Shown one piece after another: positions 1 to 9,957 of a stretch of DNA of 64,000 nucleotides; within the stretch, counting starts at the first letter, position 1, and each line of letters starts with the position of its first letter. The notes beneath the pieces are model-generated. The model had not been told where the DNA came from. It was given only the letters and a program-made list of their open reading frames with translations, and did not search any database. Source of the stretch: Galliscardovia ingluviei (GTDB taxonomy: Bacteria; Actinomycetota; Actinomycetes; Actinomycetales; Bifidobacteriaceae); contig NZ_BMDH01000001.1 of NCBI RefSeq assembly GCF_014635685.1, positions 496,001 to 560,000 on the forward strand, given 5' to 3'. The position numbers and the translations under genes were made by a program.

Positions 1-1
1 A

Positions 2-985
2 GATAGTGTGCGCCATCATCCTGTGATAGTTGATTGTACTCTAGGGCTTGCTGGACATGCTACGGCATTTTTGCACGCTGCACCGCAGGCGATTTTGCTC
101 GGTATTGATAGGGATGAGCAGGCACTAGCATTAGCGACTGAACGTATGCGTCAAGAAGGGCTTCAAAACCGTTTCATACCAGTACATGCGCCGTTCGACC
201 AGTTAAGTAATGCATTAACAGAACACCATATCGACTATGTAGATGCAGTGTTTATGGATTTGGGGTTATCAAGTCTGCAAATTGACACTGCGGAACGAGG
301 ATTTTCCTATTCTCATGATGCGCCGCTTGATATGCGTATGGATACTTCAACATCAATGCGTGCTAGTGATATTTTGCGTACCTATGATGTTGCTCAGTTA
401 AAATCAATATTCCAACGATACGGACAAGAAAAATTTGCTGGGCCTATTGCCAAAGCGATAGTGAAAGAACGTGAAGTAACTCCTTTTGAGACTTCTGCTC
501 AGCTTGTCCAACTTGTTGATCGTGTGGTACCTAAAGCCCATCGTCCTGCAGGAAATCCTGCTAAACGAGTGTTTCAAGCATTGCGAATTGAAGTAAATGG
601 CGAATTGGATAAACTTGCACAAACGCTGCCACAGGCGATGTTGCATTTAGCAATGCATGGCAGATTAGTTGTGGAGTCATACCACTCGCTGGAAGATACC
701 ATCGTAAAAAGAGCTATGGCACAGGGACTGACCGTTGATGTGCCGCCTGATATGCCAGTAATTCCAAAGGATGCAGAGCCATTTTTGGCAGATATTACAC
801 ATGGTGCATTACAAGCAGGCCGTGAGGAAATCGAGAGAAACTCAAGATCAGGATCGGTAAGACTTCGAGCCGTTGAACTCACGCGACCAATTCCAGATAA
901 ATGGCGAAAAACCTTTATGCAGCAATCGCAGGCTGAATACTATAGCGTACAGCATCATCGAGGTTCACGTCATAAACGTAGATAA
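2..985 (+). CDS. rsmH: 16S rRNA m4C1402 methyltransferase RsmH (5' end outside window)
   Basis: RsmH (MraW) uses SAM to methylate N4 of C1402 in 16S rRNA. The visible protein begins inside the SAM-binding motif I (VDCTLGLAGHA, then IGIDRDEQAL), so about 15-25 N-terminal residues lie before the window. The frame is open to base 2 and no start codon is needed here. The family motifs DLGLSSLQ, ERGFSYSHDAPLDMRMD and the C-terminal region VESYHSLEDTIVK ... GSVRLRAVE are present. It is the first visible gene of the dcw cluster and is followed after 81 bp by ftsL. The assignment is secure; only the 5' end is missing. Confidence 0.95.
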   Translation, partial: DSVRHHPVIVDCTLGLAGHATAFLHAAPQAILLGIDRDEQALALATERMRQEGLQNRFIPVHAPFDQLSNALTEHHIDYVDAVFMDLGLSSLQIDTAERGFSYSHDAPLDMRMDTSTSMRASDILRTYDVAQLKSIFQRYGQEKFAGPIAKAIVKEREVTPFETSAQLVQLVDRVVPKAHRPAGNPAKRVFQALRIEVNGELDKLAQTLPQAMLHLAMHGRLVVESYHSLEDTIVKRAMAQGLTVDVPPDMPVIPKDAEPFLADITHGALQAGREEIERNSRSGSVRLRAVELTRPIPDKWRKTFMQQSQAEYYSVQHHRGSRHKRR

Positions 986-1066
986 GGCACAAACGAACCG
1001 AATAATTGCAGATACTTCAAATCCAACCGATTTTGTAATACGAATACACATTGACAGGGGTAAGCA

Positions 1067-1606
1067 ATGAGCGCAAGTGCAGCACCACGCATTACGAGGT
1101 CTACGATAAGTTCTCGAAGCAGTTCATCTATGCGGCGATCGCAACTTACTCTGTTATCAGGTACTTCATCCCCAGTAAGATCCGCTAGTGAACGATCTGC
1201 GAAATCACGACCACAATCACGCAATAGCGGTATTGCAATGTATGGGGCACCCAGGCTTAAGGCGAAAACAGCGCATCGTGCCAATAGTGTTTCAGCTCTT
1301 ATGCGTATAGGAAAAGCTATTGCTGCTGCGCGAGTACGAGCTGTCCATGTAGTACTTGCAGTAGTTATACTTGTTTCTAGTTTATTTGGTTCGCTATTAC
1401 TGCGTACGCAGATGGTTCAGGATTCATTTGCTATTACACAAACGCAACAGTCAATAGGTAGGCTGACACAGGATATTCAAGAGAAGCAAGTACAACTTGA
1501 AAAACTGCAAGCATCACTACCCAATAAGGCTTCAGATTTAGGAATGGTTCCTGGTGCTGAATCGGTTACTATTGACGTTTCTGGGGCAGTGAAGGCTACG
1601 CACTAA
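1067..1606 (+). CDS. ftsL: FtsL-like septal membrane protein
   Basis: A 179-residue bitopic protein. It has a Ser/Arg-rich cytoplasmic part (1-90), one membrane span (about 93-113), and a Gln/Leu-rich segment (about 118-150) with coiled-coil character, followed by a short tail. This layout, and its place between rsmH and the transpeptidase gene, is that of FtsL, which joins FtsQ/DivIC to recruit FtsW-FtsI to the septum. FtsL proteins share little sequence, so the call rests on topology and synteny. The cytoplasmic part is longer than in E. coli FtsL but usual for actinobacteria. AGGGG lies a few bases before the ATG. The stop overlaps the next start by one base (TAATG), so translation is probably coupled. 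Confidence 0.75.
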   Translation: MSASAAPRITRSTISSRSSSSMRRSQLTLLSGTSSPVRSASERSAKSRPQSRNSGIAMYGAPRLKAKTAHRANSVSALMRIGKAIAAARVRAVHVVLAVVILVSSLFGSLLLRTQMVQDSFAITQTQQSIGRLTQDIQEKQVQLEKLQASLPNKASDLGMVPGAESVTIDVSGAVKATH

Positions 1607-3402
1607 TGGCAAAACGAACAAGAAGTTTTGGCGATATTTTCAGACGGCGCACCCTTGCTATCGGGCTTGTTATTGTAGTAATAGCACTTTCTTGTGTGGT
1701 GAAGCTGTCATATATTCAGTTGTACAACGGTTCTGCTTTAGCAAGTCAAGCAGCACAATCGAGGACAGTAGATCGTAGATTACAAGGTGTGCGCGGTACG
1801 ATAACAGATATCAATAATGTAACGCTTGCGCAGAGCATAGAGAGTTATACGATTTTTGCCGATCAGCAGGCTGCATCTCAATTTAAACCGGTAGCTTGCA
1901 AAGGTAGGAATAACGGCATATGCCAGGAAACTACGCAGAAGAAGGTATTTGAAGTTGAAGGGCCTGCATCGATAGCCCGTATGCTTGCGCCTATTCTACA
2001 AATGGATGTTAAGGAACTTGGAGCCAAATTAACAGGGTCAAACCGTTATGTGATTTTACAGCGTAACGCGCTACCTCAAGTTAAACGGCAGATTGATCAA
2101 CTCAATATTAGCAGTATCATTGGTTTTGAGCTGACTTCAAATAGGGAATATTCGGATGATGGTCTTTTAGGAACGATTCTTGGAGGAGTTGATAACACCG
2201 GCAATGGCGTTGCAGGCTTAGAGCTCATGGAAAATGAAGCACTTGTCGGACATGATGGTCATGTGGTGTATCAACGAGGTCGTAATGGGCAGGAAATTCC
2301 TGGAACACGTACTGAATCGAGCGATCCTAAACAGGGTGGCACAGTGCAGCTTACCATTGACCGTGATGTGCAATGGTATGTGAAAAAAGCGCTTGTGGAT
2401 GGCAAAAACAAATACCATGCGCAATATGGCATTGCCGTTGTACAAAGAGTTTCTGATGGACAAATTGTTGCTATTGCTGATACCGATGAATATCAAGCTG
2501 GTAGCGATGATGCAAAAACGCATACATCGAGAGCAATTACAGAAGTTTTTGAGCCAGGTTCAACGGGCAAGTTAATTACGGCAGCAGCTGTACTACAAGA
2601 AGGATTACATCAGCCGGCAGATCATTTTTCTGTACCGTACTCTATTAAAGTTGATGGGCAAACTATTCATGATTCGCACGAACATGGCGTCGAACAGCTT
2701 ACTCTCGGCGGTATATTAAAGGTTTCCTCAAATGTTGGTACACTGATGTCTGCGCAAAATCTTTCATATGATAAACGACTTGAATATATTAAAAAATTTG
2801 GTATCGGTGAATCTACAGGCATTCAGTTCCCCGGCGAGTCATCTGGTCAGATTGTTGATAATGCTAGCCAGTGGGATTTGCGCACTCGTCAAACGGTACT
2901 ATTTGGTCAGGGGTATTCTGCTTCTGCACTACAGATGACGAATGTTGTCGCTACTATCGCCAATAAAGGTGTGCGCAATGCCCAGCGACTTATTGCTTCT
3001 GCGACTGATGCGCAGGGTAATAACGTTACTCCTCAAAGTGCTCAACCTGTTCGTGTTATTGATGAGGATAATGCTAATAAAATGATGAATATGATGGAAT
3101 CTGTAGCACAAGCCTCTCAGAAGCTTCTTAATATGCCAGGTTATCGCATTGCTGGAAAATCTGGCACAGCAGAAGTTGCTGGTGAAGGTGGCTCTTTATC
3201 GGGTATTATGGCTGACTTTATTGGAGCTATTCCTGCTGATAATCCTCAGTTTGTCATTACTGTGGTCTACCGAGATCCTGAAGGTCTATATGGTATTGTT
3301 ACTGCAGGTCCTGTTTTTGCGCAGATTGGTGAATTCCTTATGCAGAAATACCAGATTCCAGCTTCTGCTCCAAGAACAGATGCTATTCCTACAGAGTGGT
3401 AA
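1606..3402 (+). CDS. ftsI: Septal transpeptidase, class B penicillin-binding protein (FtsI/PBP3)
   Basis: A 598-residue class B PBP that cross-links septal peptidoglycan outside the membrane. Visible parts are an N-terminal membrane anchor (about 15-38), a pedestal/dimerisation domain, and a transpeptidase domain with the three catalytic motifs in order: S319-T-G-K322, S374-S-N376 and K518-S-G-T521. Length and domain order fit FtsI rather than an elongation PBP2, as does its position between ftsL and the mur genes. The start overlaps the ftsL stop by one base. A GC-poor 37-bp spacer separates it from the MurE-like gene. Confidence 0.93.
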   Translation: MAKRTRSFGDIFRRRTLAIGLVIVVIALSCVVKLSYIQLYNGSALASQAAQSRTVDRRLQGVRGTITDINNVTLAQSIESYTIFADQQAASQFKPVACKGRNNGICQETTQKKVFEVEGPASIARMLAPILQMDVKELGAKLTGSNRYVILQRNALPQVKRQIDQLNISSIIGFELTSNREYSDDGLLGTILGGVDNTGNGVAGLELMENEALVGHDGHVVYQRGRNGQEIPGTRTESSDPKQGGTVQLTIDRDVQWYVKKALVDGKNKYHAQYGIAVVQRVSDGQIVAIADTDEYQAGSDDAKTHTSRAITEVFEPGSTGKLITAAAVLQEGLHQPADHFSVPYSIKVDGQTIHDSHEHGVEQLTLGGILKVSSNVGTLMSAQNLSYDKRLEYIKKFGIGESTGIQFPGESSGQIVDNASQWDLRTRQTVLFGQGYSASALQMTNVVATIANKGVRNAQRLIASATDAQGNNVTPQSAQPVRVIDEDNANKMMNMMESVAQASQKLLNMPGYRIAGKSGTAEVAGEGGSLSGIMADFIGAIPADNPQFVITVVYRDPEGLYGIVTAGPVFAQIGEFLMQKYQIPASAPRTDAIPTEW

Positions 3403-3439
3403 GCATCAATGAGTGCAGTGTTGAGGAATTGAGGACAAC

Positions 3440-4321
3440 GTGAGCTACGCAAATGATTCGGGTTCTTCGAATATTACTATTCAACTGTTGCGAGAGCAGT
3501 ATGGCATAGAGACACTGCATCATGACTATGGACCGGTGACGATCACTTCTATAGCTTTGTCACTCGATGATGTAACTCAAGGATCGCTGTATATACCTAG
3601 CAAACAAGCGATAAGTGAAGATCCCTATTTTATGCAGGCACAGTCGCGCGGAGCATATGCTGTACTAGTTGACCGTCAGACTGTAGTTGATAGTGCTCAA
3701 ATTAGTATTCCAGTGCTTTTTGGGTCACTATCTGCTCAGGAGCTAGGAACTCTAGCGGCTACGCTATATCATTATCCTGCACAAGCAATTGCAATTTTTG
3801 CGATTATTGGTCAGCACACAGAACGTTATGCTAGTCAGCTTGCATATATTTTACATATTTTGGGTAACCCAGTGGGTCTTATTAGTAGCACTATGACCAA
3901 GTCTCTTGATACTGATTTGTATACGCATATGCCACTTTCTTCGGTGGCAATGCAGAAACTTCTTTCGGTAATTGTAGAGGACGGTGCTGCGGCAGCAGTT
4001 ATTGGTGTAGATCAGCAGACCTTACAGCAGGGTGCGCTTTCTTGTATTGGCGTAGATATTTGTGCTCTAATTCGTGATGAAGACCATATTGGTCATGCGG
4101 GTATTAATGAAGCAGCTGCGTACTATGGGGCAGTTATTGGTGAGAAAATCGCCATTGCAACGCGCACTGCAGATTCCGATGAGCTGGCTGAGTTATTTAA
4201 GCCTCATGCTGATCCTGATGAGCTGGCAGTATTATCAACATGCCTGGCTATGGTAATGGCCGCAGGAGTACGAAAAAATAATATTCGTAGCGCGCTTAAA
4301 GTTGCTAAAGAGATGGATTAA
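3440..4321 (+). CDS. MurE-like protein without an ATP-binding loop
   Basis: A 293-residue protein at the usual place of murE, between ftsI and murF. Its order follows MurE: an N-terminal UDP-binding-like domain (TITSIALSLDDVTQGSLYIP), then the start of the central domain. Where MurE has the P-loop GTNGKTT, this protein has GQHTERY (about 124-130), so Lys and Thr are absent. The MurE segment EVSSHAL appears as GVDQQTL, and DHLDYHG appears as DHIGHAG. The C-terminal ligase domain is missing (293 against about 490 residues). It starts with GTG after a GAGG sequence. The frame is intact and sits 9 bp before murF, so it is probably expressed. It cannot be a working Mur ligase as read. A true murE must lie elsewhere. 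Confidence 0.7.
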   Translation: MSYANDSGSSNITIQLLREQYGIETLHHDYGPVTITSIALSLDDVTQGSLYIPSKQAISEDPYFMQAQSRGAYAVLVDRQTVVDSAQISIPVLFGSLSAQELGTLAATLYHYPAQAIAIFAIIGQHTERYASQLAYILHILGNPVGLISSTMTKSLDTDLYTHMPLSSVAMQKLLSVIVEDGAAAAVIGVDQQTLQQGALSCIGVDICALIRDEDHIGHAGINEAAAYYGAVIGEKIAIATRTADSDELAELFKPHADPDELAVLSTCLAMVMAAGVRKNNIRSALKVAKEMD

Positions 4322-4330
4322 GGGGTCGAT

Positions 4331-6007
4331 ATGCTGCAGATGACAGTAGCACATGTTGCTAAGACAGTTGAGGGTTCATGCGTTACGGCGTACCGTGGTC
4401 AGGTTGCACCATGTACAGAGAGCGATCTTGAGGCGGTTGTGACTAGTGCAGTAACTGATTCTCGTCAAGTACAGCCTGATAGTGTTTTTGTTGCGATTGC
4501 AGGCGAGCATGTAGATGGTCACGATTTTCTTGAGGCAGCGGCAAAACTTGGTGCGCGTGCTGCATTGGTGTCACATCCAGTCGATATTGCAGATGAGCAG
4601 TTGGCTCGACAAATGGTGCAGATTGTTGTTAAAGACACTGTTAAGGCATTAGGGGTACTTGCGCGAGAGAATATCGCATTGCGTCGCAGTGGCATTGCAA
4701 CATATGGTCCATTTAGCGTTGTTGGAATAACGGGTTCTGTAGGAAAAACTACCACAAAAGATTTATTGAACAACTTGTTGAGCACTGTTGGCCCCACTAT
4801 TGCTCCAGTAGGATCGTTCAATAATGAAATCGGGTTGCCGCTTACTGCATTGCGTGTAGATGAACATACACGGTTTTTGGTAGCTGAAATGGGTGCCAAC
4901 CACATGGGAGAGATTCGATATTTAACCTCTCTAGTGCGCCCGGATATTGCAGTGGTCTTAAAAGTGGGCGTTGCTCATGTTGGTGAATTTGGTTCGCCAG
5001 ACAATATTAGAAAAGCAAAACAAGAGATTGTTGAAGCATTAGATGAACATGGTGTTGCAGTACTTAATGCCGATGATGAACGAGTTGCTAGTATGGCTCA
5101 TGTAGCACCTGGATCGATTATTTGGTTTGGGGTTGAATGCCAACACGATAGTGCGTTGCAACAACAGTTCGTTACTGCTCGCAATATCACGCTCGATGGT
5201 CATGATCATGCGCACTTTACTCTTATGGATACGCAAGGCAATACTGCAGAACTAACTTTGACATTATCAGGTCAGCACCATGTGATGAATGCTCTTGCTG
5301 CTGCTGCAGTTGCCCAATATGTGGGCGTGAGCATGGATAATATTGTGCGCGTGCTTGCACATGCTGGAGCACAAAGTGCACATCGCATGGATGTGTTTAC
5401 TAAAGCGTTTACGCTACTCGATCATCAAGATGCTGACCAGCAAGATGGGAGTAGTACTGCAGTATGTACTGTTATTGATGATTCTTTTAATGCTAATCCA
5501 GATTCTATGCGTGCAGGTTTACAGGCTTTGGCTCACTGGCAAGATACTGATGAGCAAGGTAATGCCATTCCTATGGTTCGTATTGCTGTATTAGGCGCAA
5601 TGCTTGAGCTCGGAGAAAAGAGTAAACAACTCCATAAGCAAATTGGCGCAGAAGTTGTGGATTTAGGCATTGATGCGTTGATTAGTGTTGGAGAAGGTCA
5701 GGAGCTATCTCCTCTTGCAAAAGCCTTAGTTCAAGGAGCTGAGCAAAAAGCAGAAATAGTCACAACTGCCCAAACTGTCTATGATGGTAAGGCACATTAC
5801 GAGATTGAGCACAAGAGCTTTGCTACCCATGTACCAACAATTGAATCTGCCCAACACGCTATTGAAGAGTATATGACTATGGCTTTGCAAGCTCAGCCTC
5901 ATGCGCATGTTGTAATCTTATTAAAAGGTTCACATGCTTCCGGTCTAGGCAAGCTTGCCGAACAGTGGCATCATGATGTGCAAACACGAGAGGGGATATT
6001 GCAGTGA
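4331..6007 (+). CDS. murF: UDP-MurNAc-tripeptide--D-Ala-D-Ala ligase MurF
   Basis: MurF adds D-Ala-D-Ala to UDP-MurNAc-tripeptide in the cytoplasm, using ATP. The N-terminal substrate domain contains TDSRQVQPDSVFVAIAGE. The P-loop is GITGSVGKTTTKD (about residues 132-144), followed by the Mur ligase signature around SFNNEIGLPLT and AEMGANHMGEI, and by DDSFNANPDSMRAGL in the C-terminal domain. At 558 residues it is longer than most MurF proteins (450-500). The extra length lies in loops of the C-terminal half, between about residues 470 and 520. The start follows the MurE-like gene by 9 bp, and its TGA overlaps the GTG of mraY by four bases. Confidence 0.95.
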   Translation: MLQMTVAHVAKTVEGSCVTAYRGQVAPCTESDLEAVVTSAVTDSRQVQPDSVFVAIAGEHVDGHDFLEAAAKLGARAALVSHPVDIADEQLARQMVQIVVKDTVKALGVLARENIALRRSGIATYGPFSVVGITGSVGKTTTKDLLNNLLSTVGPTIAPVGSFNNEIGLPLTALRVDEHTRFLVAEMGANHMGEIRYLTSLVRPDIAVVLKVGVAHVGEFGSPDNIRKAKQEIVEALDEHGVAVLNADDERVASMAHVAPGSIIWFGVECQHDSALQQQFVTARNITLDGHDHAHFTLMDTQGNTAELTLTLSGQHHVMNALAAAAVAQYVGVSMDNIVRVLAHAGAQSAHRMDVFTKAFTLLDHQDADQQDGSSTAVCTVIDDSFNANPDSMRAGLQALAHWQDTDEQGNAIPMVRIAVLGAMLELGEKSKQLHKQIGAEVVDLGIDALISVGEGQELSPLAKALVQGAEQKAEIVTTAQTVYDGKAHYEIEHKSFATHVPTIESAQHAIEEYMTMALQAQPHAHVVILLKGSHASGLGKLAEQWHHDVQTREGILQ

Positions 6008-7104
6008 TAGCTTTACTGCTTGCTGTTGCCATTACACTTGTAGTTACACTGACAGGAACACCAGCACTCATTCGTGTGGTACATAAGTTGCATTATGGTC
6101 AGTTCATTCGCCAAGATGGTCCGCAATCGCATCAAATAAAACGCGGCACTCCAACATTAGGTGGTGTAGTTATTGTACTAGCCATTATTTTGGGTTGGCT
6201 TGTTTCTGCGCTGTACCGTTTCTTCGCCAATGGCGAGCCGATTTCTACTACTGCAATTATTGTGCTTTTAGCAATGTTTGGTATGGGATTGCTTGGTTTT
6301 ATTGATGATTTTGCCAAAGTACGAAAAAAACAAAATGAAGGATTGAGTGTTGCTGGCAAGTTCACCGGGCAGTTTATTATTGCAACAGTATTGGCTATTG
6401 TTACTGTACTGATGCCAACCCATTCTCGTATACCAAGTGCACAGGCAGCAGTTTCCTTTATTGAATATCCGATTATTGATTTCGCTAAGCTTGGTAAAAT
6501 TGCGGCACTTGTTCTATTTATTATTTGGGTTAATTTTTTGATGACTGCGTGGACGAACGCTGTAAATCTGACAGACGGTCTCGATGGGCTTGCTGCAGGA
6601 AGTTCCATGATTGCATTCCTAGGATATACATTTATTGCTGTGTGGCAAGGTAAACATTTATTTGGTAGCCCATCGATTGGTATGCAATATCATGTTGCAG
6701 ATCCACAGGATTTAGCAATTATTGCGGCGTGTGCTGTTGCTGCTTGTTTTGGATTCTTATGGTATAACACGAATCCGGCACAAATCTTCATGGGAGACAC
6801 CGGTTCTCTTGCATTGGGTGGATTGTTTGCAGCACTATCTATTACCACACATACAGAAATTCTTGCAGTACTTATTGGCGGTTTGTTCGTGCTAGAAACA
6901 TGCTCCGATGTTATTCAAGTAGGCTATTTCAAACTTACTCATAAACGTGTGTTCAAGATGGCGCCAATTCACCATCATTTTGAATTACTAGGTTGGCGTG
7001 AAAACACAGTTGTAGTGCGCTTTTGGATGATTGAAATGATGTTTGTATTTATTGGTTTGTGTGTATTCTATGCGCATTGGGTTGTAGAATCAGGCTTAGT
7101 GTAG
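6004..7104 (+). CDS. mraY: Phospho-MurNAc-pentapeptide translocase MraY
   Basis: MraY transfers phospho-MurNAc-pentapeptide to undecaprenyl phosphate, making lipid I. This 366-residue protein has about ten hydrophobic spans. The family signatures are GTPTLGG near the N-terminus, GFIDDFAK, NAVNLTDGLDGLAAG with the catalytic Asp residues, FMGDTGSLALGG, and the histidine triad APIHHHFELLGW. The GTG start at 6004 overlaps the murF stop, so translation is coupled. No further start is needed because the first span begins at once. A 79-bp gap follows before murD. Confidence 0.97.
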   Translation: MIALLLAVAITLVVTLTGTPALIRVVHKLHYGQFIRQDGPQSHQIKRGTPTLGGVVIVLAIILGWLVSALYRFFANGEPISTTAIIVLLAMFGMGLLGFIDDFAKVRKKQNEGLSVAGKFTGQFIIATVLAIVTVLMPTHSRIPSAQAAVSFIEYPIIDFAKLGKIAALVLFIIWVNFLMTAWTNAVNLTDGLDGLAAGSSMIAFLGYTFIAVWQGKHLFGSPSIGMQYHVADPQDLAIIAACAVAACFGFLWYNTNPAQIFMGDTGSLALGGLFAALSITTHTEILAVLIGGLFVLETCSDVIQVGYFKLTHKRVFKMAPIHHHFELLGWRENTVVVRFWMIEMMFVFIGLCVFYAHWVVESGLV

Positions 7105-7183
7105 TTGAGTAGTTGCGAGTATGTGCATGTGATTGTGTACACATTGAACCATGAATTTGAGTTTTAAACATAAGTAGGTAGCG

Positions 7184-8617
7184 ATGAATCACAATAATCC
7201 AATTCTTTGGCAGCACGAGCATGTACTTGTAGCTGGGCTTGGTGTTTCTGGCAAGAGCGCCGTAGCCCAATGTGAACATTTAGGGGCAATGGTCAGCACT
7301 TTTGATGCTCATGCGCAAGCTACTTGGAATAATGAACGTGATATTGACTGGTCATCAATTACCATAATGGTGGTGTCCCCTGTTTTTGCGCCAACAAGTG
7401 AGTTAATGCAACAAGCTATAGCACACCATATTCGCGTGATGAGTGAAGTTGAATTAGCGTGGCATATTCGCGTAGAACATCCTGATCACTCATATGCACC
7501 ATGGATTGGTATAACAGGTACAAACGGCAAAACAACAACAACTGAAATGACAGCAGCAATGTTGCAGCATGCAGGACTTCATGCTCCAGCAGTTGGTAAT
7601 ATTGGTGTTCCAGTATCCCAAGTTGTTACTGATAGTAGCGTTGATGCGTGTGTGGTTGAATTAAGTTCATTCCAGATGCATACCACTGATAGTTTGCGTT
7701 TGCGTTGTGCGGCAATAACAAACCTCGCAGATGATCATCTTGATTGGCATGGTGGGTTTAAGCAATATGCTGCTGCAAAAGCTAAGGTGTATCACGGTGT
7801 TACTGATGTTTTGGTATACAATGCTGATGATAAGCGGGTGACTGCACTTGCAATGAATGCCAAACCAGCGCCTGGATGCCGCACGGTAGGATTTACCTTA
7901 CATGAACCTCAATCTGGTCAAATTGGTGTTGTTGACGGCGTAATTATAGACAGATCTGGACTTGTGAGCGATGAGCAAGGATCTGCTCTTGCTTCTATCA
8001 GTCAGTTTACTCATTTATGCGAGCCTGATGGCACAGTCTATCCACATTTACTTGCTGATGCCTTGTGTGCTATGGCTTTAGCACTGGGCTATGGCATTGC
8101 TGTAGAAGATGTTGTTGAGGCTTTGAAGTCTTTTTCGCCAGGCGGACACCGTATTGCTACAGTTGCTTCTTTAGGGGCAGGAGAGCAATCAATACGCTTT
8201 ATTGACGATTCAAAAGCAACGAACGCACATGCTGCTCTTGCCTCATTATCAAGCTTTGCTGATGGGCAGGTGGTTTGGATTGCAGGTGGTCTTGCTAAAG
8301 GCTCTCGTTTTGAAGATTTAATTGCACAGATGCACAACAAGCTGTCAGCAGTGGTAGTTATCGGTGTCGATCAAGAGCCAATGCTCCATGCGCTTGCTCA
8401 AGAAGCTCCAGACATTCCTGTAACGCGGATTGCTACCGAACCAAAAGGAACAGTAATGGAACGTGCTGTACAAGCTGCAGGGCAATATGCGCGCGGTGGG
8501 CAGGTAGTGCTGATGGCGCCGGCATGCGCATCAATGGATCAGTTTGTGTCTTATGCTGATCGTGGCGATCAATTCGCGAAAGCAGCACGTACATGGGTGG
8601 AAGCTCATGGCAGATAA
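7184..8617 (+). CDS. murD: UDP-MurNAc-L-Ala--D-Glu ligase MurD
   Basis: MurD adds D-glutamate to UDP-MurNAc-L-alanine. The 477-residue protein has an N-terminal Rossmann domain (VLVAGLGVSGKSAV), the ATP loop GITGTNGKTTTTEM (about 109-122), the central signature ELSSFQMH ... LADDHLDWHG, and a C-terminal domain with FIDDSKATNAHAAL. All catalytic motifs are intact. GTAGCG precedes the ATG at 7184 and is a weak ribosome site. Its last 11 bases overlap the start of ftsW. Confidence 0.96.
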   Translation: MNHNNPILWQHEHVLVAGLGVSGKSAVAQCEHLGAMVSTFDAHAQATWNNERDIDWSSITIMVVSPVFAPTSELMQQAIAHHIRVMSEVELAWHIRVEHPDHSYAPWIGITGTNGKTTTTEMTAAMLQHAGLHAPAVGNIGVPVSQVVTDSSVDACVVELSSFQMHTTDSLRLRCAAITNLADDHLDWHGGFKQYAAAKAKVYHGVTDVLVYNADDKRVTALAMNAKPAPGCRTVGFTLHEPQSGQIGVVDGVIIDRSGLVSDEQGSALASISQFTHLCEPDGTVYPHLLADALCAMALALGYGIAVEDVVEALKSFSPGGHRIATVASLGAGEQSIRFIDDSKATNAHAALASLSSFADGQVVWIAGGLAKGSRFEDLIAQMHNKLSAVVVIGVDQEPMLHALAQEAPDIPVTRIATEPKGTVMERAVQAAGQYARGGQVVLMAPACASMDQFVSYADRGDQFAKAARTWVEAHGR

Positions 8618-9926
8618 GCCTATACGCAGGAAAACGCAATCACTGAAGCTGCGTGATCGTCAGTCCGAAACAACGTCTAAGTCTCAAGAAGGTTCATTGC
8701 GCGGATGGGATCGGGCTGTCCATGCTGTGGTACAAGGCGCACCGGTAGATCGAGAACGCCATCAGCAGATGGTCTCGTGGCATGGGTGGCGCATAATTAT
8801 GAATCCAGTATGGTGCTATTATGGATTCATTCTCAGCGTGATGGCATTATGCGTATTCGGTTTGATTATGGTATTTTCCAGTTCCACAGTTGATCTCATT
8901 GCACAAGGAGACAATCCGTGGGCACAGGTGCTTCAGCAAGGCATTTTTGCTATTTTAGGACTGATTGCTGCTATTATACTTTCGCGTATTTCACCTGATA
9001 TGTTGCGAGGATCTTCGCCAATTGTGCTTGGCGTTGGTTTGTTTTTGCAGACATTAACTATTACTGGTTTGGGTTCTGCAGCTGGCGGTAACGTTGGCTG
9101 GATTGTTATTGGTCCACTTCGATTCCAGCCTGCAGAAATTCTCAAATGGTCACTTTGCGTGTGGATGCCGTATGCATTGCAATTAACGAGAAAAAACCAG
9201 CATGCTGGCACTATCCGTCAATACGCAGTGCCAATTGTCTCGTTTGTGGCAGCATTTGGTGCCATTATGCTTGGCGGTGATCTGGGTAGCGCAATGATTA
9301 CTGTGCTTATTGGCGCAGTAGCATTATTTGTGGGTGGTTTTCCGCTACGTTGGTTTGTCGGTCTAGGAGTAGTTGGCGCATTAGGTGTGGTCTTGGTTTT
9401 TGTGCAAGGCAGTTCAAATCGAATGAATCGTATTCTTGCAACGTATACTGAGTGCTCTGGAGACGATTTGCAAGGATTGTGTTATCAAGCGATCCATGGT
9501 AATTATGCATTGGCTTCTGGTGGCTTAACTGGTGTTGGATTAGGGAATTCCAGAGAGAAATGGAATTATTTGCCAGCTGCATTCAATGATTTTATTTTTG
9601 CTGTTATTGGCGAGGAACTTGGTTTTCTTGGTGCGCTTGCTGTAATAGTGCTGTTCATTATTATGGGTTGGTGTTTGATTAATATTGCGATGCGACACCA
9701 AAATGCGTATGCGCGTATGGTTTTAATGTGCATTATGGTTTGGCTCGTTGGACAGGGCTTTATCAATATCGCTGTTGTAGTAGGTATTCTTCCAGTTATG
9801 GGTTTGCCACTGCCGTTTGTATCATATGGTGGTACTGCGTTGGTTATGTGTCTAGCTGCTGCAGGAACGGCTATTGCTATGGCGCGTTCTCAGGACGAGA
9901 TTCGTGCAGCAACATCAAAGCGTTAA
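8607..9926 (+). CDS. ftsW: Septal peptidoglycan glycosyltransferase FtsW (SEDS family)
   Basis: FtsW polymerises lipid II at the septum together with FtsI. I start it at the ATG overlapping the murD stop by 11 bp, because GGGTGGAAG lies just before it; this gives 439 residues (MADKPIRRK). The reading frame extends 63 bases further upstream, inside murD. A basic cytoplasmic segment of about 75 residues precedes roughly ten membrane spans. SEDS landmarks are [32 protein letters not shown] with downstream [16 protein letters not shown], and [14 protein letters not shown] near the C-terminus. The gene is in tight order with murD and murG. Confidence 0.94.
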   Translation: MADKPIRRKTQSLKLRDRQSETTSKSQEGSLRGWDRAVHAVVQGAPVDRERHQQMVSWHGWRIIMNPVWCYYGFILSVMALCVFGLIMVFSSSTVDLIAQGDNPWAQVLQQGIFAILGLIAAIILSRISPDMLRGSSPIVLGVGLFLQTLTITGLGSAAGGNVGWIVIGPLRFQPAEILKWSLCVWMPYALQLTRKNQHAGTIRQYAVPIVSFVAAFGAIMLGGDLGSAMITVLIGAVALFVGGFPLRWFVGLGVVGALGVVLVFVQGSSNRMNRILATYTECSGDDLQGLCYQAIHGNYALASGGLTGVGLGNSREKWNYLPAAFNDFIFAVIGEELGFLGALAVIVLFIIMGWCLINIAMRHQNAYARMVLMCIMVWLVGQGFINIAVVVGILPVMGLPLPFVSYGGTALVMCLAAAGTAIAMARSQDEIRAATSKR

Positions 9927-9957
9927 TTGTGACTGCCGTTCGCGCTATGCTCGACAT

